Assembly (NCBI RefSeq): GCF_000091045.1
Contig: NC_006685.1
Location: forward strand, 2,031,201 to 2,095,200
Direction: 5' to 3'
Source: Cryptococcus deneoformans JEC21
Lineage: Eukaryota > Basidiomycota > Tremellomycetes > Tremellales > Cryptococcaceae
Length of the DNA: 64,000 bases
Shown: in pieces, positions 37,398 to 49,759 of the stretch
Layout of the letters: every line of letters begins with the position of its first letter
Position numbering within the stretch: position 1 is the first letter of the stretch
Translations under genes and position numbers: made by a program
The notes under the pieces: model-generated
Seen by the model: only the letters and a program-made list of their open reading frames with translations
Database searches by the model: none
Told to the model about the DNA's origin: nothing

Positions 37398-38240
37398 ACT
37401 TAAGAAAAAGTGGAGCACAAGCGGATATGTACGGCGCACGAAGAAGATAAGCGGTGAGCGATCTCTTGCCGTGCATTCATTGTACATGTCGTCGTGCATA
37501 GATGTTTTGGAGATGGATTTTGTTGGTTCTCCTTTTCTTCCACTCCTTTTGGTTATCTGGTTTTCTGATATCTACTCAGTTTCTTCCTTTCCTCCCTGGT
37601 ATTAATATACTATTATCATCATATCGTATCATATCATTCTCATGGCGATCATTTCTTCTCTTTCATGCATGTTTGTATCATGTATTGAACGCCGCGTGAA
37701 GCCTTAATAATGCGTAAGTAGTATTTCTAGACTTCTACTGGAGGAGCCAGGAGGATAGAATCTGGTTTACTACTACGCTATAATACAGTGAGGACTTTTT
37801 GTTAGGATTTTGGAAGGCAAAGAGAGGTTCAGCAGCTGCTGGAAGTGCAAGGATGGATTTGAGAGTGAGTAGTCACCACATAGTCTTTAATAATGGCCAT
37901 CCATCGCAGATGATAGCCGATGCCACGATGATAATAGCAGCGTGGCCGAAAAAGCTCAACATCACTAATTACCAGCTCTTTCCTTTGTTGTCATTTTTTG
38001 CCTGGCCTATCATTCCCCATACTTGAGATTTCATCAATAACCCCTTATTAGACTATATGCACTGCTCCCCTTCAAGCATGGATTATGCACTTCAATGCCT
38101 CATTTCTGTGTGGCTGACTCAGACTCCCTTGAATGAATACAGTTTAGTGTTTTTTTTACTAGCGATTAGCGGTGATGTCCGTATGAGATAACGACCGGTC
38201 TTTTGCGACGACGCATGACATCGTTTCAAGGGAAAACAAG
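37398..38240. other. Spacer, no gene seen
   Basis: Tail of the membrane-protein gene and promoter of the SulP gene. The frames here are short and unrelated to known domains. Confidence 0.45.
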
Positions 38241-41200
38241 ATGCCAAGTTATTTCTTCTTTTCTCTTATAATCTTCAACTGTATATCCAGAATGGCGAGC
38301 CCATCTTCCATGCGAGATGACCATCTGACTTTCACCACTTCTACTTCCGACTCTGACACACTACCATCGACAAGCCACAATCCAAACACCGGCACAAACT
38401 CGAGGATCGCACGCAATTTGTCCGATGTGCTGTTCGGTAAAACAACCATGTCTGGCACCAGTCTCAACACGACTGCAAATGAATCAACACCGCTCTTGAC
38501 GGAACTACCCAGTCATGAAGGTAGGACACCAAGACGGAATTTTACAGCAAGTCTTGATCAGGTAGCAGAAGCAGAAGCCCGGAACCGGGTGGTCAAGCTG
38601 AACAATGCGTCAATAATATTGAGCGAGAGTGGAGAATTAGGAGATGCCAGATCGCCACAGAAGAGGGCGAGCATAACGATGGCTTACGCAAAAAGGATCA
38701 AGCAGAGATCAAAATATTACGTCCCGGTGACGGATTGGTTACCAAAATACAATTGGTCTTTGTGAATTTTACACTCTGTATTTCGAAATGGCAAGCGCGC
38801 TGATACATGACATTGTAGGTTTTCTGGTGACCTCGTCGCTGGCGTATCTGTAGCATGTTTGTTGATACCGCAAGCAAGTAAAACCTCCTTCGATAAGGTA
38901 GCAAAGACTGACTCGAAAGTAAAAAGGCAATGTCATACGCTAGCGGCCTTGCACGGTTAACACCGGTCGCTGGTCTCTGGTCAACAGCAATACCAGCCCT
39001 GATATATGGCGCCCTTGGAACATGCCGGTACGTCTCTGTTATTAATTTTCACACTTAGTCTTCCTGATCAGGACCTATCAGGCAATTATCGATTGGCCCA
39101 GAGGCGGCTCTCTCTCTTTTGATCGGCCAGATGATCCAAGAAGCGGTGTATGGTGACCCTCACAGTAGGCCAGCACACCCAGAAGCTGAAGCAGCAGCTA
39201 TCGCTCTCATCACTACCCTCCAAGTCTGTCTAAAATCCATTTCTTACGCGCAAGATGTTGACCAATCCTTGTAGATCGGCGTTATTACCAGTGTTCTCGG
39301 CCTTCTCCGTCTTGGTTTTCTTGACGTCGTTTTATCACGGGCTTTACTCCGTGGGTTTATCACCGCCGTCGCCGTCGTAAGCATCCCGTTTACAATCCAC
39401 CATCATCATAGTCATTGACATATGAGCCTTGCAGATTATCTTCATCGAACAACTCGTCCCTATGCTCGGCCTTACCGCCCTCCTCGCCCAGCCTACTGAC
39501 CCCTCTCAAGAACCCCCAACACGCCCTCTCTCCAAACTTTTCTTCACAATTAACAACATACATTCCATCAACGTACCCACTGCACTTTTGAGTTTTATCA
39601 GTTTAGGCTTCCTCATCGTCGTTAGAGTAACCAAGCAGAAGATTGCGCAAACGCCTGGAGGGAAGTGGGTGAGATATGTGCCGGAGATTTTGATTTTGGT
39701 TGTTGGGACTACGGGTGAGTTTACGTTTCGTTGTGTTGTGTGAATGGGACCCTTGTTGATAAGCCTTTGGATAGTTCTAACAAATGTACTGAAGTGGGAT
39801 GACATGGGAGTTGAAGTATTGGGCAAAATCAAGGGCGGGTCGAGCCTTCCTTTCGGATGGCCTATATACAAAAAGACAATGAAGTATTTCAATTTTACCG
39901 TAAGCAATCATTTATCCCTGTCAATCCAAGCTCCCGCTCAAACGAGGATGCGCTTTTGCAGCTTCCAACAGCATTCGTCAGCTCGGTAGTGGGTGTCGTA
40001 GACTCTATCGTTGCAGCTCGAGAGAATGCGGCAAAGTACGGGTACGCCGTGTCGCCGAATAGGGAGTTGGTCGCCTTGGGTGAGTCGTCTTTCAGCTGAC
40101 ACATTTGCAATTTTGATTGATGTATTCCCTTTCAGGCGCTTCAAATCTCGTCGGCTCGTCTATCGTAGGAACTGGAGCAATCCCAGTTTTCGGTTCCATT
40201 ACGCGTCAGTCTCTAAGTGCCTTGCACCATTCCCCTAAGGTTGCTTGGCTGATACAATCGTGTATATTTCAGGATCTCGTCTAAACGGCCAAATTGGCAG
40301 TCGTACCCAGATGGCAAGTATAATTACCAGTATCTGCATGATTTTTTCCATCTTTTTCCTTTTACCTTATCTCTACTACCTCCCCAAGGTGCGTCCAATT
40401 TTCGTTTCTGCGCTCAAGCAGAAGGTCCTGGCCTTCTCGCACTGACTATGTGGGTGTATATGTTTTATAGGCGGTTTTAGCAGCAATCGTCACCGTGGTT
40501 GTCTACGCCAGTAAGTTCTTTTGTAATGAATATATAAATGGAGTCGCACTGATGAGGGGGTGTGTTCTAGTTTTGAATGAAGCACCGCACGAAATTCTAT
40601 ATTTCTGGAGAATGGGAGCTTGGACAGATTTCTTGCAGATGGTAGGGACCTTTTTCCTCACGCTGTGTTTCTCCATCGAGGTATGTCCCCTTTTTATCCC
40701 TCTCCGTTTCCAATTCCCGCTGCCAACCATCCACAGCTCGGCCTCGTAGCATCCGTCGTCTTCTCCCTCATTCTCGTCATCCAGTCCACCTCCCAACCGC
40801 GTATCAAAATCATCGGCCGCGTACCGGGCACAAATGAATGGGTACCTATCGATGAGGATGAATCAGCACAGGAAGAGATTCCGGGGGTGTTGGTGGTGAG
40901 GATCAGAGAGAATCTGAGTTTTGCGAATACGGGGCAGTTGAAAGAGCGGTTAAGGAGGGTGAGTCGTTCTGTGTTTAGGCGTTATCCCTTCCCCCTTCCT
41001 CTTACGACGGACGTCAAAGTTTACTGCACAGGAGCAGAAATCTAGATCAAAGCTAATGACAACGGAAATTTGTAGTTGGAGTTATATGGAATGGATAAGA
41101 GTCATCCAAGTGATGAACCAAGGAGGGAATCTGCCAAAGCTCTCATTTTACACATGGGCGATGTCGAGCAGATTGACGCGTCGTGAGTAGTTTCCCATTC

Positions 41201-41568
41201 CCTTCCTTCCGCCGTTCGGATCCGTCAAGTTCCTCTCTAGCAGTTAACTGATCTCTGGTCTATACCGTATAGAGCCACGCAAATCTTATACGAACTCACG
41301 AAAGCGTACCACGAGCGAGGCGTAGGCGTGCATTTCGCACATTTAAGACCGGGGCAGGTGAATGCGTTTGGTATTGCGGGTATCACAGATATTGTGAGTT
41401 CAATTTCAAATTTCAATATATCTCCATCCTGTATAATGCGGACGCGTGTTAATAATACAATTGAAGGTCGGCCCAAGTCATTTCCATCGGGATTTGAGTA
41501 ATGCCATGAGAGAAGTGGAGAGTATGGGTTATGGGACGAGCATCTTTGCGAGATGGGATCCGTCATAA
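38241..41568 (+). CDS. SulP-family anion (sulfate) transporter with STAS domain
   Basis: SLC26/SulP transporter, plasma or vacuolar membrane; sulfate is the usual substrate but is not proven. Sixteen exons give 776 residues: 38241-38761, 38819-38873, 38927-39027, 39082-39223, 39275-39376, 39435-39714, 39775-39899, 39962-40079, 40136-40204, 40273-40388, 40471-40510, 40571-40680, 40737-40958, 41076-41182, 41273-41393, 41467-41568. The SulP signature appears as FSGDLVAGVSVACLLIPQA then MSYASGLARLTPVAGLW and QLSIGPEAALSLLIG. NEAPHEILYFWRMGAWTDFL precedes the C-terminal STAS domain (LVVRIRENLSFANTGQLKER). A soluble N-terminus of about 170 residues is long for the family. Intron 2 must be GC-AG to keep IPQAMSY intact. 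Downstream Met codons are alternative starts. Confidence 0.92.
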
Positions 41569-42048
41569 TGCTCCTTGTACGCTTTTGTACGCTTTTCTTA
41601 CCCGCCTTGGTACCTTGTTGTGTGGTTCGTGTTTGGAGAGATAAAAATGATATTCATACCAGTTTAATAGCAGTACAATACAGCTTACGATCATCCTGTA
41701 TTAACCACGAAGCATGACGAACTCTATGATATGCAATACATTTTGGTGATGAGGTACGAGGATTTTCAGTCCCTGATGGCTTCCTTGACTATGATGACGA
41801 CAACTCCGCCCGCATATCCCCAGCTTCTGAAACATTCATACTGTTGGGAGTCTGAAAGAATGAATAATGATTCAAGTTGGACGAAGGAAGATCGACAAAG
41901 CAAATGATTCATGTTTATATTTACAAGTGTGTAATGAGAAGTATAATAATGCTGATATATCATCCTTCACCCTTCACCCCTCACGCCACGCCCCTTTTGT
42001 TCTCTCGCATCGGGTCTCACTCCTTTCGTTCAACGTTCAACACTTCCG
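41569..42048. other. Convergent 3' spacer
   Basis: Spacer between the SulP gene (+) and the RCC1-repeat gene (-). A nearly exact CGCTTTT-containing duplication sits near 41580-41600 just after the SulP stop. No coding signal is seen. Confidence 0.5.
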
Positions 42049-43989
42049 CTACTCCACAATCTTCCAATAAACAACACTACACCCACACCCAGCTACGATT
42101 GTCTCTTCACACTTGACTCTTCGTCTCAATAGTTGGCCCGTTGGGGAGTAGGCTGGGATGGAGGGGGAGGTGTGGAGTTGGAGTCGGTTCTGTATGGGGT
42201 GAAGTATCATGATTAGCGAGCTGCGCTGTGGTGCTTTGGGGTTGGGGGCCGGAAACGAGAAAAAAAAAGAAACGCTCACGGCATCAACACCAGCTGCATC
42301 CAGCTCGTTCCCACTCCAGCCCCCGCTTCGATCAGGTTTACTGCCCAAGGCTGGGATATACGTCGGAATAGGGATGGATGTACGTTTACCCATGCCCAAT
42401 TGGTATTCCACTAAAAGTAAAAGATAAGCGGAGATTTTGGTTAGTGTATGTCATGTTAAGGAGAAGGAAAGGGACGTACCATTCGCACCCCACGCAAACA
42501 CATCCCGTCCATATTCTTTCCCTTCCCCGCCTCTCAATGTATCCAGCACCGCAAACACATGCGTCCCTCCCATCCCTCCCTCCCCTTCTCCTCCACCGAC
42601 TCCCACACTCGCACCCGCTGAAGGCGACACGCTCAACTGATATATACCCAGCGGCTTGAATGTCTTTTCCTTCTCACTGTACTCCTGTAGCCCGCTAATG
42701 ACCTTGACTTTTCCGGGGACACCTTGGGCGGAGCTGTACGATCCCGTGCCCAACGCTCCCATCAAGCCACTTCCACAAGCCAAGAGATCGAACCACTCTC
42801 CTCTCCTCCCCGGATGGGTCCGCTTCACAGTGAAAAATGCGGTGTCACCTCCTGCTTTTACGTCCACACATTCGACGTTTATGGGTGAGCCAGCGGGGTA
42901 AGCCTTGCTCAGGACGATCTCGATAGGCACCGGGACGAGCGGGGTGGTGTTGGACCCGCCGAGACCTGTTTGGCCTAGCGAGTTGGCGCCCCAGGAGAGG
43001 AGGCGAGAGGTAGATGTGATGGCGTACGAGGTGTGGGAGGCTGTGGCGATGCGGGTGATGGGGATGGTAGAGAGAGATGGGATGGGATCAAGGTGGGTTC
43101 GGTAGATGATATCTTTCGATGGCTGGGAAGAGGAAGAAGGGGTGGAGGAAGGGGCAAGGAGGGGTTTGCTAGAGACGAGTTCTTCTCTCGTCCCGAGTTG
43201 ACGGAAATCATTTCCCTTTTCAGAAAGCGGCATGGAAAATACTCTGCCTTTGGTGGTAAGCGCCAACAAGTGATGGCTGCCTACGGCTACTTGTTTCCAT
43301 TTCTCGCCCCAGGACAGACCGCCATTGGCTTCGAGTTCGACGTGCGGGATATCTTGGGAGCGTGAAGGGGTAAAGTAGGATAGCCAGCTAGAGTTGTCCG
43401 ATGTCGAAGAGGAAGAGGAAGCCGAGTGGAGAGAAGAATCGGGTGAAAAGGCGTATAGCTTGCCAGATCGGCTGAGGGCGAATAGCTTGGACTGGCCTGG
43501 TACCAACGTGTTCAGATCCTACGTTTGCTCTTTGTTTAGCGTTCCCTCGGATTTTATATAATCAGATATAAGACATACCTTGCCTACCAGTCCCTTTCCA
43601 ACTCTACCCGTCGGGTCATACCCTTTTCCCCATAACCAACAATCCCCATTCGCATCCAACGCCGCGGCATAATTCTCTGCAATCACTAAATCCCGTAAAG
43701 GTGTTCCTCCGAGATGTAATAACGGCGCGGGTCGCTTTACCAGTACCGGTGTCTCCTGTGTGTTCTCCTTGTCCTGGTCTAATTGAGGAGGGATAAGCGT
43801 GAGGTTCCTGTTTGATCCCCAGCCGATCGGTGTGTAGGGCGGGAAAGTGGTGGATGCGTGCTTGACTTTCTTGGTTGTGGGGAATACCGAGTCGAGCTTG
43901 AGAGGGTGGAGCTGTGCGTGGGTGGCATAGAGTGTGAGTGCTATGCCTGATGCTGTGATGAGCGGGAGAGTCCTGTGTAGGCGGGGCAT
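42049..43989 (-). CDS. RCC1-repeat mitochondrial protein, Fmp25-like
   Basis: Beta-propeller protein of the RCC1 family resembling yeast Fmp25, a mitochondrial inner-membrane protein linked to cytochrome bc1 assembly; the orthology is inferred. Four exons (43989-43579, 43518-42480, 42410-42280, 42189-42049) give 573 residues. The N-terminus is short and basic (MPRLHRTLPLIT) with a hydrophobic segment ASGIALTLYA, fitting import and membrane anchoring. Propeller blades are marked by GWGSNRNLTL, DCWLWGKGYD, RLLSWGANSLGQTGLGG, ACGSGLMGALGTG and DVFAWGAN. The last blade crosses an intron into EYQLGMG. It shares a 274-bp divergent promoter with the complex I gene, consistent with joint mitochondrial expression. 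Confidence 0.82.
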
Positions 43990-44263
43990 GTTTTATATGT
44001 ATCGATGACTGCTGTTGTGGTTCACATACATAGAGTACGTATATGACCATCGAGATGGACAGAGAATAGAGAAATGACGGTGAAATAAACCGCCGACGTC
44101 ACCATATATGTTGGATAAAATAGCGTAAACTCACGGGTTAAAATAAACCACCAACCAGCGAGCCAGAATATCACTCCCCCCGCGGACTCTCAGCCAATCC
44201 ATCTGTGCCCGATTCGACGTCGTCTACATCTCCTCTTGCACTTCCAACCCGTCTCCGCCAGCC

Positions 44264-45224
44264 ATGTCTTTCGCACGTTCAACCATCCAATCCGTAAGGA
44301 ACACCCTCGCAAGGCCTACCAGACGTTCTTTCGTCTCTTCCACCTCCCGTCTTTCAGATGCGCTCTTCGTCGTATGTCCCCTTTATTTACTGCCTGGCGA
44401 AAACAACTGCTAACATTGGCCTTTTTATTCGTACATCTAGCACCGCGACACAGACTACAACAACCCTTCTATTCCATTCGAATTCACCCCTGAAAACCTC
44501 AAACGCGCACATGAAATCATTGCTCGCTACCCACCGCAGTACAAGAAGGCTGCTGCTTTGCCCATTCTTGATTTGGGTCAGAGACAGAACAAGGGATGGA
44601 CTAGTATTAGCGTCATGAACGCTGTTGCCAAGTTGTTGGACATGCCCAAGATGAGAGTTTACGAGGTGAGTCCAATTCGCTTTGAATCATCTTAACCCTA
44701 GTTGGATGCGGTGAGGGATAAGAACTAAAACGCGCACCCTTATAGGTCGCTACATTCTACACAATGTACAACCGCGAACCCGTCGCCCCCAACTTTGTCC
44801 AACTCTGCACTACCACCCCTTGCCAACTCGGCGGCTGCGGTTCCACCAAGATCCTGGAGACCATCGAGTCCCACCTCGGCGTCCACCCCGGCCAGACAAC
44901 AAAGGACGGGAAATTCACTTTTGTCGAAGTTGAATGTTTGGGAGCGTGCAGTAATGCGCCAATGATGCAGATTGGAGATGATTATTATGAGGATTTGACC
45001 CCGGAAACGACGGTAAAGATTTTGGATGCGCTTGCGCGTGGGGAAAAGCCAAAGCCGGGTCCTCAGTCTGGGAGACAGACGTCAGAGAACTCTGCGGGGT
45101 TAACGACTTTGACTACAAAGGTGAGCACCTTTTTCTTTTTCTTTCTCTCCAATTGTGCCAAATAGCTAATTTATATTTCTAGCCTTACGGACCAGGAGAG
45201 TTTTGTTCACCTGAATTCCAATAG
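44264..45224 (+). CDS. NADH:ubiquinone oxidoreductase 24-kDa subunit (NDUFV2)
   Basis: Matrix-arm subunit of respiratory complex I carrying the [2Fe-2S] cluster N1a. Four exons (44264-44371, 44441-44665, 44746-45120, 45183-45224) give 249 residues. A classical Arg/Ser-rich presequence is seen ([20 protein letters not shown]). The cluster ligands are visible as [11 protein letters not shown] and [10 protein letters not shown], which fits the thioredoxin-like 24-kDa family; [10 protein letters not shown] is also conserved. The protein ends [13 protein letters not shown], reached only after removal of a 62-bp last intron. Length is normal for the family. The presence of complex I genes fits an obligate aerobe. 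Confidence 0.96.
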
Positions 45225-46012
45225 ACACATCAGGCTAGAGGGGTTTTAGAGTGAAAGTGTAGAGTAGGGGTGTGGGCTTGTTCGTCCGTCCAAGCGGATG
45301 GGTAGGTTCGGGAGGGCGCGCGGCTGGGGCACGACATGCATTGTTACTTATTAGGGCTCTAAGCAATTCGCGCAATCTCAGCGAATCCAATCAAATCATT
45401 CCCCCTGTCTTGTCCCTAAAGGCTAGTTTCTCTAACAAGTGGGCCCTAACAAAACTCTCCTCGTCAATAAGACGCCATTCTAATTATTCTAGTCATTTCT
45501 AATCACTTCTTAAACCTCGGAATCCGGTGCGATGTCTGAGCCCTCCTCCCTACACAGTGCCTATTCACCTGCGGCACCTGCCGCTCACGCGCCCAGTCAA
45601 TACGTAATCGTCAAGGCGCAAGCTGTTGTTCCTTGCCTTCTCCACTCTTGGCCTCCACTTTACTTGTCCGCGGATAATACCTTCCGCAGTCGTCCAACCA
45701 ACAAAGAGGTCAGTGCACGACACTCCTTCAAGCTAAGCTAACCAGTCCTTTAAGCTAACAGTGCAAGTGTCGATCGATCTAGTGAGGAAGAAACGGTGAA
45801 AAAACTAATTCTACGCCCCATATATCCTCCAACCTCAACCCCAGCATGCATGTTTTATCGCCGCTTTCCTCCTCTCTTCTCTTCCTCTCTTTCAACTACA
45901 ACTCAACTCTCTCAAACCCTTTCTCAAACCATTTAACAACCTTTTAGTCCGTAAGACTACAGCTGACTTCTCCAACTTCTAAGCTGACTCTTCCTGACCA
46001 TAGTATTAAAAA
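45225..46012. other. Spacer with pyrimidine-rich leader-like sequence
   Basis: A C/T-rich run (45860-45950) precedes the candidate gene that starts at 46013 and could be its leader. The short frame 45532-45741 (+) has no domain. No LTR or terminal repeat pair was found. Confidence 0.4.
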
Positions 46013-46848
46013 ATGAATATAGACTCCCTCTCTGAAGGCTTCGACCCCTGGAGGGATTCTAATGTCCCAATGGGACAGCACCCCGGGCTCCTCCAAGAGG
46101 CCCCCATTGCCCCACGAGCAATGATAGTTCCGCCTCTGGAGCAATTCCCACTCCCGGGTCGCCGCTGCTGGCAGGAAGTATTCCCACCGCTTCCCACAAC
46201 CATTAAGGGAGGCTCTCGGTGTCCACTACGTGGTACAACACCAAGCACTGGGCAGTCCTCCGTGAGTAACTGCCAGTGTAGTAGATAGAGATTGTTTGCT
46301 CATTTTTTTCGCTTTAAAGTGGTTGTCGACTTTTTGCTGGCGGGGGTTTCTTTGGCCCTTTCGATTCCGGCAGTCCTCTTGGACTCCAAGCCGGTTTCGA
46401 TGTGAGTTTATGCTTTACAAATCTCATAAATTCAGAAGACAGAGGGCGCGGCTGACATGATATGTAACAACAGGGGTGTGGCAGGGTCGGTCGCCGGCGT
46501 GGCATTTGCTTGGTCTTTGTCCCGGGGGAGGGATGTCTTTGGCGATGTCGCCACTGACATGCTGACACGGCACCCAAGCAGCCAGCGGTGGCTGGTCCTG
46601 GGGAGGCAGTGGGAGTGGGGCCCGGCTGAGGACCTAAGGCTCCGGTGGAGCTTGCAATGTGGGTCCCGGCTTTGTCTGGTAATGGGTGGGGGCCTGGGCA
46701 CGATTTGGATAATCGTAAGTCTCGTCGCATATGTAACATGATCCTTTGAGAAGGGTGGTGTGCTGACCGAGTTCAATCTTATTGCGTTCTCGGTTAGGTG
46801 CTCGGGGTCGATGTGAGCTTCCTGGGGAAGCTTCTTGGTCGTTTGTAA
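46013..46848 (+). CDS. Candidate small membrane protein, family unknown
   Basis: I do not recognise this gene. Exons 46320-46401, 46474-46714 and 46798-46848 join in phase through GT-AG introns. They read three hydrophobic segments: VVDFLLAGVSLALSIPAVLL, VAGSVAGVAFAWSL, and LGTIWIIVLGVDVSFLGKLL before the stop. The upstream open frame from 46013 (MNIDSLSEGFDPWRD) is the likely first exon. Its best donor (GTGAGT at 46272) is out of phase with exon 2, so a weaker upstream donor near 46233-46240 would be needed, or the first exon lies elsewhere. The region is GC-richer and more Trp/Gly-rich than its neighbours. A lineage-specific gene or a degraded insertion are both possible. Confidence 0.4.
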
Positions 46849-47646
46849 TATATTGTAGCAGCACCACTGTCCTCGTAGAGGCCGGAAAATACCTTAGGCT
46901 ACAATAGTTTCGTTGTCCTCGGTCGTTTGTATTCAATTGCTCTGGAAGCTCTGAAGTGGTTCGGTAGACTGGAGAGTTCGAATAAACTAAGCTGTTTGGG
47001 CTATGCATTTTATCTACTCTAAAGGCTACGCCTTTTATATCTTTCTCAGCTCTACGAGCTGACTCAGCTTTCCCACACTTCCCTGTCTCCTTCCTCTCGT
47101 ACCTCTCTCTTCCCTAACGCCTCCTTGCGCAGTCCTCCTTCTCTTCCTATCGTCTCCTTTCTCTCCTCGGTCCTCCGAAACTACTTGTCCAACTGCTTAT
47201 TGTTCTCTTGCTCTCCATCTTCCTTATTGTTATCCTCGTTCCCTTACATATATAAGTTGTTGTACTGTAGAAGTTATTGTAATATAGAAGTTGTATTTTA
47301 ATTTCCATGTACATATATTTGCTCGTCATCTTGGACTGGATGTCTTATGCAAGCTTCTCCAAATCCTAAAGATCATTCTTATCTAACAGGTATCACTGAT
47401 CCTGCTGAGGATAGCACAGCGGTTGGTGTAGCAATCCCAGCAAATCCAAGCAGCCCAAGCAAATTCTTCTGTCCAGTCGTACTTTTGTCCTCCAATGATT
47501 AGTGTCTCTTCAAGCGTATTCATCCAAGAGGAATGGGAAATAAAACATGACCAAGTCCTTTGTATACCATAAAAACATCCCACATTGAACCACGAATGAT
47601 GAGGCGGACTCTCTAAAAACGAAAAACCAGCTTGGGAGCCGAGGGC
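46849..47646. other. Spacer, pyrimidine-rich, no gene seen
   Basis: C/T-rich sequence (47040-47230) is followed by a short imperfect direct repeat containing GTAGAAGTT and ATAGAAGTT near 47265-47295. No coding signal or terminal repeat was recognised. Confidence 0.4.
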
Positions 47647-48701
47647 TCAGAGAGGTTCCGCGTAACTATTGAAACCATTCACCTGTCTTGAGGGCAATTG
47701 ATCGACGTTCTCCTTCTTGTACCAAACAAAGAAATTATCTGGGTTGTTATCGAACACGGATAGGACTCGTTTGGTGGTAGTTATGATGGAGAGCGTCAAG
47801 GTGTCATTCTTGTTAATGTTAGTGTTATTATTGTTGTTATCGCTGGAGAGTTGAGAGTCTCGAAGCTTTTGGGGCTTTTGGTAGTCATGGTATTGGCCTG
47901 GGGCCATACTGGAAGTATCTTGAGTTTGCGCTTGAGCTGGAATATGAGTGAGAACAAAATTTTCAAGAGCTATTTGTCCTCCATTGGATTGAGTGGCGTC
48001 ATACGGCGTCCAGTGATTAGGAAGATGGTGAGAGATTTCCCATGAGTATAATTTGTCCATGGCAATAGTAAGCCCTTCAGCTATTGGTCTCCACTGTGGT
48101 GAAAGCGGGGATAATCGAGTCGTCAGCAAACGTTGGAATGAATTGCAACGAACGATAAAGGGCCGATCGTCTATAGATATGGGCCACAACGTGAACTTAC
48201 ATTCTGATAGGTCTCGACATTCTTCTTATGTATAAGGTTATAAACATCGCTCTGCTGATTCCCATCTTTATCCACCGACTTTTCAACTTGCTGTAGCAAC
48301 CTATACTCAATGAGGGATAGGAAGTCAAGCGATACAAGCCATGTTTTGCAGAGCTCCGACCTCGATAGCTGCAGTCGATGAGCACTTGTATTGCCTTGAT
48401 ATAAAATGTCCATGTATGCCCGTTAACTTACAGTTCTCTTGCCATATTTTAAATCCGTAAAGTAATATTTTTCCAATGGTCTTTCAGTAGTGTAGCGGTA
48501 GCAAACGGTCGGATGACAAGTGCATGTCTGCGGTTTGGCAACGATACAGTAAAGATCGGATGTTTCGCGGAAGAACTTGAGAGCGTTTGGGTATTTGGTG
48601 AGACATGATGGGAAGAAGGGTTGTAGATATTGGGCGGTTTTATCGGTTGCTGTATATGCGGGTGGATCACTCGTCTTACACGGTTTGGAAAAAGGCTCCA
48701 T
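47647..48701 (-). CDS. Orphan protein, function unknown
   Basis: Not recognised. Three exons (48701-48432, 48368-48201, 48093-47647) join in phase to 294 residues, with good branch-acceptor signals (CTGAC before CACCACAG in intron 2). The N-terminal part holds a Cys cluster (CTCHPTVC) and aromatic-rich stretches (RPLEKYYFTDLKYGK). The central region is helical (KTWLVSLDFLSLIEYRLLQQ). The C-terminus has an Asn run and ends NSYAEPL. There is no signal peptide or membrane segment. The open frame extends upstream to a Met at 48872; I chose 48701 (MEPFSKPC) because codons before it look non-coding. It may be a tremellomycete-specific gene. Confidence 0.5.
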
Positions 48702-49759
48702 GGTTGTTTGGCTCGACGACAAGGTTATGGTGTACAAAAAATATCTCGAAATGCAAGATCTGGTCGGGCAAACAGTAGAGATTTTATATGCCAATCGTAG
48801 AAAGGTATTATCATGGCGGATAGATGGGAGGATAGGAAATAGAAGGGCGGATACGGCAGTGCGGATAGTCACTAGAAGGGTGGAAATGATATTGCAAGGT
48901 GGATCAGTACTCTATTTTCTTACGGGAGGTTACTTATTTTGACCGAAGATGCGGTTCGCGGCTTTGGCCGACGACAACCGGAAGACACCCATGCTCTCCT
49001 TCTCAGATGATCTTTGGATGATCTTCCAAGCTCAGCATCTATAAATGTTCTACCGAGCCAGCGTGTTCTCTGCTACATTCATTGCAGAAGCATATACATG
49101 TGGGCTCTCGCCGAAAAGCCACTTTCATCACTGAGCCTTGCTGACCATTGCAGAGTCAGGTAGCGGAAGAGAGCGCGAGTGATGTATCATAAATATTCAG
49201 CTTTGACCACCACGCTATCGTCCGTCTGGCGTCGGACGTGGGAGGAGGCCCAAGCGCAGGACTGCCTGGAGACTTTGCTTATTTCTCCAACTTGCAGGTT
49301 TACACGTGTGTGCGTCTGCGTCTTGCCACTTTTTATCACTCCCATCCTCGTCCCGTCCTCCTGGCATGTAGTACGGGAAGCGCGTGGCTTTGACCGTAAA
49401 TCATCCGATTGCATGCCGAGAAGGGTCGCGGTCCAAGTCGCCTTTGTACGTTTAGGTGGATACTTGGACTGGATGGGCTGAGTGTTCATGCTGACGATGT
49501 ATATGTGCAGACATGCCGACATGGTTTACGACGAGAAGAGATGATTACGCTTCGGTCTCAACTCTCGATATCCCTGCCATCATTCGCTCCATCGAATGAT
49601 TACGATCCCGGGGTGGAAATCCCAAACGTCACTCGTTGCCGTCGGGAGCCCGGGGTTACGCTTTCTCGTGTCCCGTTACCTTTTTTTTTTCGGTATCCCC
49701 TATCTACTTTGATCGCCTATCCGATCGACCGTCGGAATCGTAAGTCATGATGCTATGCT
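48702..49759. other. Spacer, nothing identified
   Basis: About 1 kb with short frames only. A poly-T run lies at 49681-49690. No promoter or RNA gene can be assigned. Confidence 0.4.

Noticed and set aside
45225..47646. LTR retrotransposon around the odd GC-rich island
   Set aside because: No matching long terminal repeats, primer-binding site, zinc knuckle or reverse-transcriptase motif was found.
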